64,000 nucleotides of DNA from CAIYPG01 sp903864555 (GTDB lineage: Bacteria > Pseudomonadota > Gammaproteobacteria > Burkholderiales > SG8-39). Position numbers and translations under genes: made by a program. The notes under the pieces are model-generated. The model was not told where the DNA came from and did no database searches. It was given only the letters and a program-made list of their open reading frames with translations. The stretch spans positions 124,001-188,000 of the forward strand of contig CANJJT010000001.1 of NCBI GenBank assembly GCA_947474715.1, written 5' to 3'. Positions 7,861-16,234 of this stretch are shown here, piece after piece. The first letter of the stretch is position 1. Each line of letters opens with the position of its first letter.

Positions 7861-8756
7861 GTCGTCCTCCACACATACATCTGCTCGGGCTTGGGCTCGA
7901 ACAGATGGGCATTCTTCACGTCCGGCAGTCGGGCCAGGGAGCGGAATTCCGAGGAAATGGCGACGTAGTCATCGGTTTCCGCCACGATGGCCGGCTTGCA
8001 GGCGAAGGCATCGCGCACCAGCGCCAGCTCGTCGCGCGTGCCCATGAGGAAGGTGTAGAAGCCGTCGAGCTGGTCGAATCCCGCCTGCAGCGCGGTCTCC
8101 AGGGCATCCCCTTCCCGCATGCGCCACTCGAGGAAGCGGCACGCGGCCTCGGTATCGTTGTCGGTCTCGAAACCAATGCCCAGGGGTTCCAGCTTGCGAC
8201 GGATGGAGTAGGGATTGGACAGCGAGCCGTTGTGTACCAGGCAAAAGTCCTCCCCCGCGGTGAAAGGGTGGGCATGGGCCGGGGTCACGGCCGACTCCGT
8301 GGCCATGCGGGTATGGCCCACCAGATGGGTGCCGGTCAGGGATTCGAAGCCGTAGCGCTCGGCCACCTCCGCCGGGCGGCCGGTGTCCTTGTACAGATCG
8401 ATGGCGCGGCCCGCCGACAGCAGATAGAGCGCCGGCCAGTCGCGGCGCAACCAGGCGCGCACCTGGGTCACCGAAGCCGAGCTTTCGAGCACGGCATGGT
8501 TGGCCTTGGCCGACAAAGTGCTGTCAGTGCCAAGGGCGGTGCCGGCCGCTGTAGCGAATGTATTCCAGTCGAAATCTCCCTTGCCCGAGTAGAGACTGAA
8601 CTTGCGCCGGTGGTCGGCCACGGGTTTGGTGAACACCGCCATGCCGGCCGAATCGGGGCCGCGCTCGGTCATGCCCACCAGCATGGGCAGCATCCACTCG
8701 CCCAGATGCTCGCGCAATTCGGGCTTCTTGATCAGCAGTCCGACGATGCCGCACAT
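7857..8756 (-). CDS. mgsA: N-methylglutamate synthase subunit A (class II glutamine amidotransferase domain)
   Basis: A 299-residue N-terminal-nucleophile amidotransferase domain. It begins MCGIVGLLIKK, so Cys2 becomes the catalytic N-terminal cysteine after methionine removal. RGPDSAGMAVF (about residues 32-42) and the active-site region GHTRMATES...HNGSLSN (about 145-180) are as in GltB/GlxB-type domains. In NMG synthase this subunit handles the glutamate/gamma-glutamyl side of the reaction. Its start overlaps the gmaS stop and its end overlaps the mgsB start, so stoichiometric, coupled translation is likely. Confidence 0.92.
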   Translation of the reverse strand: MCGIVGLLIKKPELREHLGEWMLPMLVGMTERGPDSAGMAVFTKPVADHRRKFSLYSGKGDFDWNTFATAAGTALGTDSTLSAKANHAVLESSASVTQVRAWLRRDWPALYLLSAGRAIDLYKDTGRPAEVAERYGFESLTGTHLVGHTRMATESAVTPAHAHPFTAGEDFCLVHNGSLSNPYSIRRKLEPLGIGFETDNDTEAACRFLEWRMREGDALETALQAGFDQLDGFYTFLMGTRDELALVRDAFACKPAIVAETDDYVAISSEFRSLARLPDVKNAHLFEPKPEQMYVWRTT

Positions 8757-10090
8757 CAGAAGAACTCCAGATAGCGATTGGTTTCCCAGTCAGACACATG
8801 CCGGCAGTACTCCACCCACTCCATGCGTTTGAGGGACAGGAACTCCGCTGACAGCGCTTCACCCAGCGCGGTCTTGAGCACCTTGTCGGCTTCGAAGGCA
8901 TCCAGCGCCTCGGCCAGGTTCTGTGGCAGCAGGCCGATGCCGGCGCGCTTGAGCTTCTCTGGTGACCACTCATACAGGTTGTCGTTGACCGGCTTGCCCG
9001 GGTCGAGCTTGCGGTCGATGCCATCCAGGCCGGCGGCGAGGATGGCGGCGGTGGCCAGATAGGGATTGCAGGAACCATCGGGCAGGCGCAGCTCCAGCCG
9101 TCCGCCGGGGATACGCACGCAGGCGGTGCGGTTGTTGTCGCCATAGGCAATATAGGCCGGAGCCCAGGTGGCACCCGAGAGCGAGCGGCCCACCACCAGT
9201 CGCTTGTAGGAGTTGATGGTGGGCGCCACCAGCGCAGTGAGGCCGCGCGCGTGGGCCAGTACGCCGCCGAGGAAGTGGTAGGCCATGGTCGACAGACCCA
9301 GGCCACGTGGATCCTTCGGGTCATGGAACAGGTTCTTCACCTTGGCGCTGCCCATGGAGATATGGAAATGCGCGCCGGTGCCGGTGCGATTGGAGAAGGG
9401 CTTGGGCATGAGGGTGGCTATCAGGCCCATGCTGCGGGCGATCTCCGACATCGCCATCTTCACGAACACGAAGTTGTCGGCTGACTTCAGCGCATCGGCA
9501 TAGGTGAAATTCACCTCGAACTGGCCGTTCGCGTCTTCATGGTCGATCTGGTAGACGTCGATGCCGGCCGCCTGCAGGGCTTCAGTGAGCCGGCCGAGGT
9601 AGGCGGATGAACGCGCCAGCCCTTTGTAGTCGTAGCAGGGCTTGTCCAGCAGGTCGGTTTCATCGGCCGGTCCGAGGCTGCCATCGGCACGCCGCGAAAG
9701 CAGCATGAATTCCGGCTCGATGCCGGTGTACATCGTCAGTCCGCGCTTTTTCAGCTCGGCCAGCTGGCGCTTGAGCACCACGCGTGAGCAGAACTCGTAG
9801 GGTTGTCCATGCACGTGGCCGTCGCAGGCCATGCGCGCATAGCCCGGCATCCAGGGCACGCTGCTCAGCGTGCTGGTGTCGCCCACGGCCATGTAGTCGG
9901 GACCATGCGGTCCCATGCCCAGGCCCCAGACGGCGAAACCGGCAAACCCGGCGCCACCCTTGAGCACCATGTCCAGGTGTTTCGCCGGCACCGCCTTGGC
10001 CTTGGCTGCGCCGTGGATATCGACGAACTGGGCGAGGATGTACTGGATGCCCTGGTCGGCCAGGAATTTTTTCGCAGCGGCTGGAGTCAT
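8756..10090 (-). CDS. gmaS: Gamma-glutamylmethylamide synthetase (glutamine synthetase-like)
   Basis: A 444-residue glutamine-synthetase-fold enzyme: N-terminal beta-grasp (YILAQFVDIHGAAKAKAV), ATP/metal-site motifs (TGIEPEFML, about residues 138-146; QIDHEDANGQFEVNF, about 201-215; GTGAHFHISM, about 256-265) and NSYKRLVVGR (about 312-321). GmaS joins methylamine to glutamate with ATP, giving gamma-glutamylmethylamide, the first committed step of the NMG pathway. Placement between mgdD and mgsA, with 1-4 base overlaps at both ends, is what separates it from glutamine synthetase and glxABCD paralogues. Confidence 0.93.
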   Translation of the reverse strand: MTPAAAKKFLADQGIQYILAQFVDIHGAAKAKAVPAKHLDMVLKGGAGFAGFAVWGLGMGPHGPDYMAVGDTSTLSSVPWMPGYARMACDGHVHGQPYEFCSRVVLKRQLAELKKRGLTMYTGIEPEFMLLSRRADGSLGPADETDLLDKPCYDYKGLARSSAYLGRLTEALQAAGIDVYQIDHEDANGQFEVNFTYADALKSADNFVFVKMAMSEIARSMGLIATLMPKPFSNRTGTGAHFHISMGSAKVKNLFHDPKDPRGLGLSTMAYHFLGGVLAHARGLTALVAPTINSYKRLVVGRSLSGATWAPAYIAYGDNNRTACVRIPGGRLELRLPDGSCNPYLATAAILAAGLDGIDRKLDPGKPVNDNLYEWSPEKLKRAGIGLLPQNLAEALDAFEADKVLKTALGEALSAEFLSLKRMEWVEYCRHVSDWETNRYLEFF

Positions 10091-10821
10091 GCTTCCCCCG
10101 GGATATGGACGCGGCCGGGCTGGCCGCTATTGTTTGAGGTGGTGGTGGAGTGGGCGGCGGATTGAGTCGATGCAGCAAGCAAGGGCGCCAGTTGATCAAC
10201 CCCAATGGGGCCGCCTCCCAGTTCTTCCACGATGCTCAGCAGGGTGCGATACAGGTAGGGCCCGTAGCTCGGGTCACACCAGATTCGGTACAGGGGTACG
10301 GGACCGGCGAGAAGCGGAATCACCAGCACGGGCACCCCGGTCATGGCGGTCAGCACCAGTTCACCGCGTTCCGGGCTGATGGTGGTGAAGTCGATGCTGC
10401 AGGTCTGCAGCAGCACCTCCGGCGCAACACTGCCCGAGAGCACCAGTGCGGTGTCGCTGCGCAACACCGGATAGGCGCCCCCCGGTGGCGTGCTTGCCGC
10501 CAGTGCCTGGCAGGCGTGGCCATCGTCTTCCAGCAGATACTCCGTGAGGCCGAGGCGGGCAATGACACCGCCCGGACCGGGCAAAGCCAGCCAGCGGTTG
10601 GCTTGTGCCGGGGTGGGGTATCCCAGGCTTTCAAGATGGCGGGCCGCGGCCGGCCCCTTGATGCCGCTGCGTCTCAGCCAGGAGGCGTCTCCCAGTCCCA
10701 GCACTGCGGCGTCGGCTTCCTGTTGGTAGCGCGCCGGCAATACCATGCCGCCCGTTTCGCGCCAGCCGGCGATGGCGGCCGAGTGCTCCTGGTGAATGCT
10801 GTGCAGTGCGCTGGTCCTCAT
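10087..10821 (-). CDS. mgdD: N-methylglutamate dehydrogenase subunit D (sarcosine oxidase gamma-like)
   Basis: A 244-residue protein of the SoxG type, a small aminomethyltransferase-like (GcvT-related) fold. Conserved-looking stretches are GLGDASWLRRSGIKGP (about residues 42-57) and the late YGPYLYRTLLSIVEELGG. In heterotetrameric sarcosine oxidase the gamma subunit is structural; MgdD has the same place in N-methylglutamate dehydrogenase, which oxidises N-methylglutamate to glutamate and passes the C1 group to tetrahydrofolate. The start overlaps the mgdC stop (ATGA) and the stop overlaps the gmaS start. Sequence in this family is weakly conserved, so context supports the call. Confidence 0.88.
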   Translation of the reverse strand: MRTSALHSIHQEHSAAIAGWRETGGMVLPARYQQEADAAVLGLGDASWLRRSGIKGPAAARHLESLGYPTPAQANRWLALPGPGGVIARLGLTEYLLEDDGHACQALAASTPPGGAYPVLRSDTALVLSGSVAPEVLLQTCSIDFTTISPERGELVLTAMTGVPVLVIPLLAGPVPLYRIWCDPSYGPYLYRTLLSIVEELGGGPIGVDQLAPLLAASTQSAAHSTTTSNNSGQPGRVHIPGEA

Positions 10822-13733
10822 GCCGCCAGCCCCTCAGCGGCAACAGTCTTCTGCCGTAATCCTTCGGCATCGTAAAAGGGAGTGGCCACGACCCTGGCGG
10901 CCACCAGCTTGCCGTCGGTGACGCGTATGGTGAACGAGGTGCCGATGGCGGTCAGGTCGGTCCTCAGCATGGCCAGGCCGACATAGCATTTCAGGGTGGG
11001 ACTGTAGGCGACGCTGGTGACCCGTCCCGCCATCTGGCCCTCGGCAATCACCAGATGGCATTCACGGACCTTCTTCGCCTGCTCGCCATCCAGGGAGAAG
11101 CCGGCCAGTTGCTGCACCGGCGCCTGCTTGCGGATGATGGTCAGGCTGCGCTGCCCGACAAAGAAGGGCTTGTCCATCTTCACCGCCCAGGCCACGCCGG
11201 CCTCATCCGGATTGGTGAGCCCGTCGGTGTCCTGCCCTATGATGAGGTGGCCCTTTTCCAGCCGCAGCAAACGCTGCGCTTCCACACCGAAGGGCCGTAT
11301 GCCCGCCGCCGCCCCTGCCTGCAGCAGTGCCTGCCAGAGTGTGCAGGCGTGCTCGGCCGGCACATGGATTTCGAAACCCAGTTCACCGACAAAGCCGATA
11401 CGCAGCACTCTCGCCGGCATGCCGGCGATGTCGATTTCACGGGCGGCGAGGTAAGGAAAGGCCTGCTGACCGAGCTCACTCCCGGTCAGGGTCTGCAGGA
11501 CCTCGCGTGATTTCGGACCGGCCAGGTTGAAGGCAGCACAGTGGCCGGTGAGATTGACGATGCCGCAGTTCATCTGCCACAGGGTGTTGAGCCGGCCCAG
11601 TTCGCGGTAGACGCCGGCTGATCCCGAGGTGGTGGTGGTGAAGTAGAAACATTGCTCCGACAGGCGTGCCACCACACCATCGTCGATGACCACGGCAGCC
11701 TCATCCAGCATGACTCCGTAACGCGTCGTGCCCGGGCGCATGTTGGCAAAACGGCCGGTGTAGACACGCTCGAGAAAGGCGCCGGCGTCCGGGCCGATGA
11801 TCTCGATCTTGCCCAGTGTGCCCACATCGATGAGGCCGACCCCGGAACGCACGGCCAGGGCTTCGGCACGGATGGCTGCCTCGCGGCTCATGCCATCGAC
11901 CGCGTAGTACTCCGGACGCTGCCAATTGCCGGCCGGCATGAAAATGGCCCCGGCGGCCGCATGCAGCGCGTGGACCGGGGTCTCGCGTTCGGCGTTGAAG
12001 CCGCGGCCGCCCAGATGGGCAAGCGGCACCGGCTCGATGAAAGGCCGCGCCGTCGTGGTGCCCACCTGCCCGGGTGATTCACCACGCAGCCTGGCCAGGA
12101 TGCGGATGGCGTTCATGTTGGAGTGCTTGCCCTGGGACGGTCCCATGCCGCAGGTGGTGTAGCGCTTGAGCAGTTCGATGTTGTCGAAGCCCTCCTGCAC
12201 GGCGTTGGCAAAGTCCTTGAGTTGCAGGTCTTCATCGAAGTCGACGAAGTTCTTTCCGCCTGCATGGCTCACGATGGGCCAGGGATGGGACTGGGCTGTG
12301 CCCTCGCGCAGGTTGGCCGTGTTGTCCGATGGCTGGCCGATGCCAGCATGGGCGGCAGCGGCGAGGCCGGCGCAGCGGCCGTCCGCCATCCGGTTCCCGC
12401 CATAGACGCCGTTCACCCGGCCGGCGGCATAGGTGCCCTCCGGTAGAAGGTCGGGGATGAACTGGCCCAGCGTGTCGTCATAGCGCATGGTGGCGCCGGC
12501 CTGGTAGAGCAAGCCGCCGGCCGGCGCCCAACCGGTGCTCATGACGATGCCATTGCAGGGCAGCAGGAAGCGCTTTGATACATCAGCCTCGCCATCACGG
12601 AAGGGCGCAATGACTGCGCCTTCGACACGCAGCCCGCCGAGTGCTTCCTGGATGCAATGGCCTGCATGCAAAGGCACCTGTGCAGCTGACAGCGCCTGGA
12701 GCGCCGGGCTTGAGGGGATGCTCTGGCGCAGATCGACAATGCCGACGATGGAGATGCCGTGGCCCAGCAGATCCAGGGCGGTGCGGTAGGCAGCATCGTT
12801 GCCTGCCAGCACCACCACCCGGTCGAAGGGCCTGATGGCATGCCGGTAAATCAGACGTTGTGCCGCCGATCCGAGCATGATTCCTGGCAGGTCGTTGTTG
12901 CGGAACACCGCAGGCTGTTCGATGGCACCGGTGGTGATGACCACGGCCCGTGCGCGCAGCTTGGTCATGCGCGCGCCTTCAATCAGGGCAATCCAGTGAT
13001 CGGTGTAGTAGCCGCAGGCCAGGGTGAGTGTGCGGATGCGGATGCCGGGATGGCGCTCGACATTTCTGATCAGGGCCTGGACCGCCGGATCCGGTGCTTC
13101 ACCACCGCGGTCGAACACGCTGCTGCCACCGATGCGCAGATTCTCGTCAACCAGCACGACCCGCGCCCCGGCGTCGGCCGCTGCCAGAGCGGCGGATAGT
13201 CCGGCGGCGCCGGCCCCCACCACCAGCACATCGCAGAAGTCATAGCGCTTGGCCGTGAAGCGGCGCGGGGCGGTGATATCAATCTGCCCCAAACCTCCAT
13301 AGCGACGGATAAGAGCTTCCCAAAATGGGAATAATCGCTTTGAATGAAAGGCCTTGTAGTAGAAGCCGACAGGCAGCAATGCGGAGAGACGGTCGAGCAG
13401 GGAGCCCCGGTCCGAAGCAAGACTGCCCTGCACATTGACCGGCGTCAGTTGCATGCCTGCCTGAAGCAGTGTGGTGTCGGCCCTGAGGTTGGGCTGATGG
13501 GACCGGCCGCCGCTTTGCATGACCAGATTGGCATCGTGTCCCGCGGCCGACAACACCGAACGCGGGCGGTGGTACTTGAAACTGCGACCCAGCAGGTCCA
13601 CGCCGTTGGCCAGCAGGGCGCTGGTAATGTTGTCCCCCTGATACCCGCCATAGCGACGGCCTTCGAAACTGAATTCGAGCGGCTGGTCGCGCTCCACCCA
13701 TTCACCGGCAACCTGGGGCAGGCGCGTGCTCAT
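10818..13733 (-). CDS. mgdC: N-methylglutamate dehydrogenase subunit C (sarcosine oxidase alpha-like)
   Basis: A 971-residue SoxA-type subunit. Order of domains: an N-terminal ferredoxin-like/2Fe-2S-fold region (GGYQGDNITSALLANG, about residues 29-44), a dinucleotide-binding oxidoreductase domain (VVGAGAAGLSAALAAADAG, about 168-186), an FAD/NAD segment with TTGAIEQPAVFRNND, and C-terminal GcvT-like tetrahydrofolate-binding domains (from about residue 570). It transfers the methyl-derived formaldehyde unit to folate. The ATG at 13733 forms ATGA with the mgdB stop; the longer open frame upstream overlaps mgdB and is not used. Confidence 0.93.
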   Translation of the reverse strand: MSTRLPQVAGEWVERDQPLEFSFEGRRYGGYQGDNITSALLANGVDLLGRSFKYHRPRSVLSAAGHDANLVMQSGGRSHQPNLRADTTLLQAGMQLTPVNVQGSLASDRGSLLDRLSALLPVGFYYKAFHSKRLFPFWEALIRRYGGLGQIDITAPRRFTAKRYDFCDVLVVGAGAAGLSAALAAADAGARVVLVDENLRIGGSSVFDRGGEAPDPAVQALIRNVERHPGIRIRTLTLACGYYTDHWIALIEGARMTKLRARAVVITTGAIEQPAVFRNNDLPGIMLGSAAQRLIYRHAIRPFDRVVVLAGNDAAYRTALDLLGHGISIVGIVDLRQSIPSSPALQALSAAQVPLHAGHCIQEALGGLRVEGAVIAPFRDGEADVSKRFLLPCNGIVMSTGWAPAGGLLYQAGATMRYDDTLGQFIPDLLPEGTYAAGRVNGVYGGNRMADGRCAGLAAAAHAGIGQPSDNTANLREGTAQSHPWPIVSHAGGKNFVDFDEDLQLKDFANAVQEGFDNIELLKRYTTCGMGPSQGKHSNMNAIRILARLRGESPGQVGTTTARPFIEPVPLAHLGGRGFNAERETPVHALHAAAGAIFMPAGNWQRPEYYAVDGMSREAAIRAEALAVRSGVGLIDVGTLGKIEIIGPDAGAFLERVYTGRFANMRPGTTRYGVMLDEAAVVIDDGVVARLSEQCFYFTTTTSGSAGVYRELGRLNTLWQMNCGIVNLTGHCAAFNLAGPKSREVLQTLTGSELGQQAFPYLAAREIDIAGMPARVLRIGFVGELGFEIHVPAEHACTLWQALLQAGAAAGIRPFGVEAQRLLRLEKGHLIIGQDTDGLTNPDEAGVAWAVKMDKPFFVGQRSLTIIRKQAPVQQLAGFSLDGEQAKKVRECHLVIAEGQMAGRVTSVAYSPTLKCYVGLAMLRTDLTAIGTSFTIRVTDGKLVAARVVATPFYDAEGLRQKTVAAEGLAA

Positions 13734-13990
13734 GGGGCCACCGGTCGATGCAGCCAGGTGGCGAGGACGATGTCCCGCACGGTGTCTCGTTCGGCGATGA
13801 ACCAGGTGCCGCTGGGTGCGTGGTACCACCACTCCTTCTTGATTCCCGGCGCGCCATTGCGGTTGAACACGTAGTCGGCCCAGCTTGCGTCATCGCATTG
13901 CGACGGGTCGGGCATGTCGCACACTTCGCCGGCGTAGACAAACTCGCTCACCGGGCGTGGGCCGTTCACCGGGCAGGTCATGATCTTCAT
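13730..13990 (-). CDS. mgdB: N-methylglutamate dehydrogenase subunit B (sarcosine oxidase delta-like)
   Basis: An 86-residue SoxD-type subunit. It has the family hallmarks: the short TCPVNGPRPVSEF near the N-terminus, GEVCDMPDP with a second cysteine about 20 residues on, and the C-terminal WWYHAPSGTWFIAERDT followed by a Thr/Asp-rich helix. In sarcosine oxidase the delta subunit binds zinc through such cysteines. It lies 24 bases after mgdA and overlaps mgdC by four bases, completing the alpha-beta-gamma-delta set. Confidence 0.93.
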   Translation of the reverse strand: MKIMTCPVNGPRPVSEFVYAGEVCDMPDPSQCDDASWADYVFNRNGAPGIKKEWWYHAPSGTWFIAERDTVRDIVLATWLHRPVAP

Positions 13991-14014
13991 GCGCGCCTGC
14001 CGTCCCTGTCTTTG

Positions 14015-15256
14015 TCAGTGACCGACACTGGCTGCCCCCTTTTCACCGGTCAACCGGAAATCGGCGTAACGCGACAGATTGAATCCCCCGATCAGTTCGT
14101 GGTTGCGGTCATTCGCCAGCGTCCAGGCCATGGTCTTGCCCGAGACGGGGGTGGCCTTGAAGCCCCAGGTGCCCCAGCCGGCATCCAGGTAAAAACCTTC
14201 GATCGGGGTCTTGCCCATGATGGGCGCGAAGTCCGGGGTCATGTCGGCCATGCCGGCCCACTGCCGCACCACCTTCACACTGGAGAGGAAGGGAAACATG
14301 TCGAGCATGTGGGCGGACAGACCTTCGGTGAAATCCAGGGTGGCGCGTGTCGAATGCAGTTCGTAGGGATCCAGCGAAGCGCCCATCACCAGTTCCCCGC
14401 GGGCGGACTGGCTGACGTAGACATGCAGGCTGCCCGACACGATGATGGGGTCGAGCCAGGGCTTGAGCGGCTCGCTCACCATGGCTTGCAAGGGATGGAT
14501 GTAGATGGGCGTGCGTATGCCCACCATGTTGGTGATGCGGGGTGTGGACCCGGCCACTGCGCACAGCACCTTGCCGGTGGCGATGCGGCCACGGCTGGTC
14601 TGCACCGCCTGCACGCGTCCGCCGCTGACCTCGATGCCGGTGACTTCGGTCTGCTGGTGGATCTCCACGCCGCGCTGGCTGGCGCCACGGCCATAGCCCC
14701 AGGCCACAGCATCGTGGCGCGCAATCGCGCCGGGCGCGTGGTACAGGGCACCGAGCACCGGCGCGTGGCCATTGCAGCTCATGTCCATCATGGGCAGGGC
14801 TTCGGCAACCGCTTTGGCATCCACCAGTTCGCTGTCCACGCCCAGGTGCTTGTTCACCTCGGCACGCCAGCGCATGGTGCGAACGGCCGCGTCGGTATGG
14901 GCGAGGGTGTAGTGCCCGCGCGTGGAGTAGAACAGGTTGAGGTCGAAATCCTCGGACAGGTCCTGCCACAACTTCACGCTTTCGTCGAAGAAGGCCACGC
15001 CTTCGGCGGTGAGGTAATTGGAACGGATGATGGTGGTGTTGCGGCCGGTGTTGCCCCCGCCGATGTAGCCCTTTTCCAGCACCGCGACATTGCGCATGCC
15101 GTGGTCGCGGGCGAGGTAGTAGGCAGCGGCCAGGCCATGTCCGCCAGCGCCGATGATGACTGCATCGTAGGCGGGCTTGAGCCGTTCCGGCGCCACGAAC
15201 ATGCGCGGTTCGGGATGCTTGCGACTGAGGGCGAAACGCAGCAGGCGCCAGGGCAT
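14015..15256 (-). CDS. mgdA: N-methylglutamate dehydrogenase subunit A (sarcosine oxidase beta-like, FAD)
   Basis: A 413-residue DAO-family flavoprotein. An N-terminal extension (LLRFALSRKHPEP) typical of sarcosine oxidase beta precedes the FAD-binding VIIGAGGHGLAAAYYLA (about residues 33-49). The covalent-flavin region RNTTIIRSNY follows (about 76-85), and the C-terminal GWGTWGFKATPVSG closes the FAD site. It is the catalytic subunit that oxidises N-methylglutamate. First gene of the operon; the ATG at 15256 is chosen because the N-terminal extension is family-like, although no strong ribosome-binding site is seen (an ATG at 15202 is the alternative). Confidence 0.92.
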   Translation of the reverse strand: MPWRLLRFALSRKHPEPRMFVAPERLKPAYDAVIIGAGGHGLAAAYYLARDHGMRNVAVLEKGYIGGGNTGRNTTIIRSNYLTAEGVAFFDESVKLWQDLSEDFDLNLFYSTRGHYTLAHTDAAVRTMRWRAEVNKHLGVDSELVDAKAVAEALPMMDMSCNGHAPVLGALYHAPGAIARHDAVAWGYGRGASQRGVEIHQQTEVTGIEVSGGRVQAVQTSRGRIATGKVLCAVAGSTPRITNMVGIRTPIYIHPLQAMVSEPLKPWLDPIIVSGSLHVYVSQSARGELVMGASLDPYELHSTRATLDFTEGLSAHMLDMFPFLSSVKVVRQWAGMADMTPDFAPIMGKTPIEGFYLDAGWGTWGFKATPVSGKTMAWTLANDRNHELIGGFNLSRYADFRLTGEKGAASVGH

Positions 15257-15317
15257 GGTGGATAAAAAGTTGAATGGTTGGATGGGCTAGTGAATGGCGC
15301 TAACCATTCTGTTCGTA

Positions 15318-15338
15318 TCATGCACTTTTAGTGCATGA
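15318..15338. promoter_or_regulatory. Perfect palindrome, candidate operator for the NMG regulator
   Basis: TCATGCACT-TTT-AGTGCATGA is a 9-3-9 perfect inverted repeat, in the 140-base gap between divergent mgdA and the XRE-cupin regulator gene. It lies close to where -35/-10 elements for both directions would be (a TATGAT-like -10 for the regulator is at 15359-15364), so one dimer could control both transcripts. Confidence 0.65.
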
Positions 15339-15396
15339 AAGGCAACAGCGATCGCAGTATGATGCGGTTGTTTTCGTCCATTTCCGGAGGTGCAGC

Positions 15397-16026
15397 ATGG
15401 CGACACGACGCACGAAGGCGCTTCAGGCCGGCAGCCAGCAGCTGGCTTCGCTGGAGCGTCACCTGGGACTGGCAGTGCGGGAACAGCGGCTGAAGAACCG
15501 CCTCACCATTGCCGACGTGGCAGGACTGGCCAGTCTGAGCCGCGGCATGCTCTCGCGCATCGAGAATGGTCAGACCGCCACCAGCCTGGATTCGCTGTCG
15601 CGCATTGCTGCGGCACTGGGGGTGTCGCTGTCCTCCCTGTTCCGTGGCTTTGACGCGCCCAGCGGCGGGGCGCAACTGGTCAAGAGCGGGACCGGCATGG
15701 AAGTTGCCCGGCGCGGGACCAAACAGGGGCATACCTACCACTTGCTGGCTTATGGCCAGGGCCCGAAGAAACATTTCGAACCTTTCCTCATCAGCATGGA
15801 TGACGAAAGCGAAACCTTTCCCACATTCGAACATCCGGGCATCGAATTCATCTACATGCTGGAAGGCTGCATCGAGTACCGGCATGGCAAGAACACCTAC
15901 GAGCTGGCACCCGGGGATGCCTTGACTTTCAGGGGTGATATACCGCATGGTCCGGAGCGCTTGCTCAAGCTGCCCATCCGGTTTCTGTCCATCATCCATT
16001 ACCCGGAAGCGGGTGGTGAAGACTGA
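15397..16026 (+). CDS. XRE-family transcriptional regulator with C-terminal cupin sensor domain
   Basis: A 209-residue regulator. The helix-turn-helix spans about residues 24-78 (REQRLKNRLTIADVAGLASLSRGMLSRIE split over two helices), and a cupin-2 barrel fills the C-terminal half (EHPGIEFIYMLEGCIEYRHG about 145-164; PGDALTFRGDIPHGPERL about 172-189). Proteins of this layout sense small molecules in the cupin and often control nearby amine or amino-acid catabolism. The ATG at 15397 follows GGAGGTGCAGC. It is divergent from mgdABCD-gmaS-mgsABC with a perfect palindrome between, so it is the likely NMG operon regulator. Ligand unknown; activator versus repressor not decidable. Confidence 0.88.
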   Translation: MATRRTKALQAGSQQLASLERHLGLAVREQRLKNRLTIADVAGLASLSRGMLSRIENGQTATSLDSLSRIAAALGVSLSSLFRGFDAPSGGAQLVKSGTGMEVARRGTKQGHTYHLLAYGQGPKKHFEPFLISMDDESETFPTFEHPGIEFIYMLEGCIEYRHGKNTYELAPGDALTFRGDIPHGPERLLKLPIRFLSIIHYPEAGGED

Positions 16027-16064
16027 GCCCTGCCCGGTGGGGTGAGCCAGGATCGCGGCGAAAA

Positions 16065-16092
16065 AAAGGCGCCGGTGAAGGCGCCTTTAAAA
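16065..16092 (+). terminator. Terminator of the XRE-cupin regulator gene
   Basis: AAAGGCGCC and GGCGCCTTT form a 9-base stem with a short loop, preceded by A7 and followed by TTTAAAAA. It works best for the plus-strand regulator gene ending at 16026. Confidence 0.7.
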
Positions 16093-16197
16093 AGTCAAAG
16101 CCCTGGCGGGCTTCGCCCCTGCTCTGCAGGAACGGGGTGTTCTCCATTCCGTGTATCTGTAGCGGGTTCCTGGTGAAACGAGCTCCGGGAACCTGTC

Positions 16198-16227
16198 GGG
16201 GATGCCGGATGTTGCTCCGGCATCCCC
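16198..16227 (-). terminator. Strong hairpin beyond amtB
   Basis: GGGGATGCCGGA and TCCGGCATCCCC form a perfect 12-base stem with a 6-base loop, just past the amtB stop. No U-run follows on the minus strand, so termination is probable but not classical. Confidence 0.5.
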
Positions 16228-16234
16228 GCTTCTC

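Noticed and set aside
13748..15265. 505-codon plus-strand open frame opposite mgdA/mgdB
   Set aside because: Antisense shadow of two clear NMG genes; low-complexity His/Gly/Ala-rich translation with no family features.
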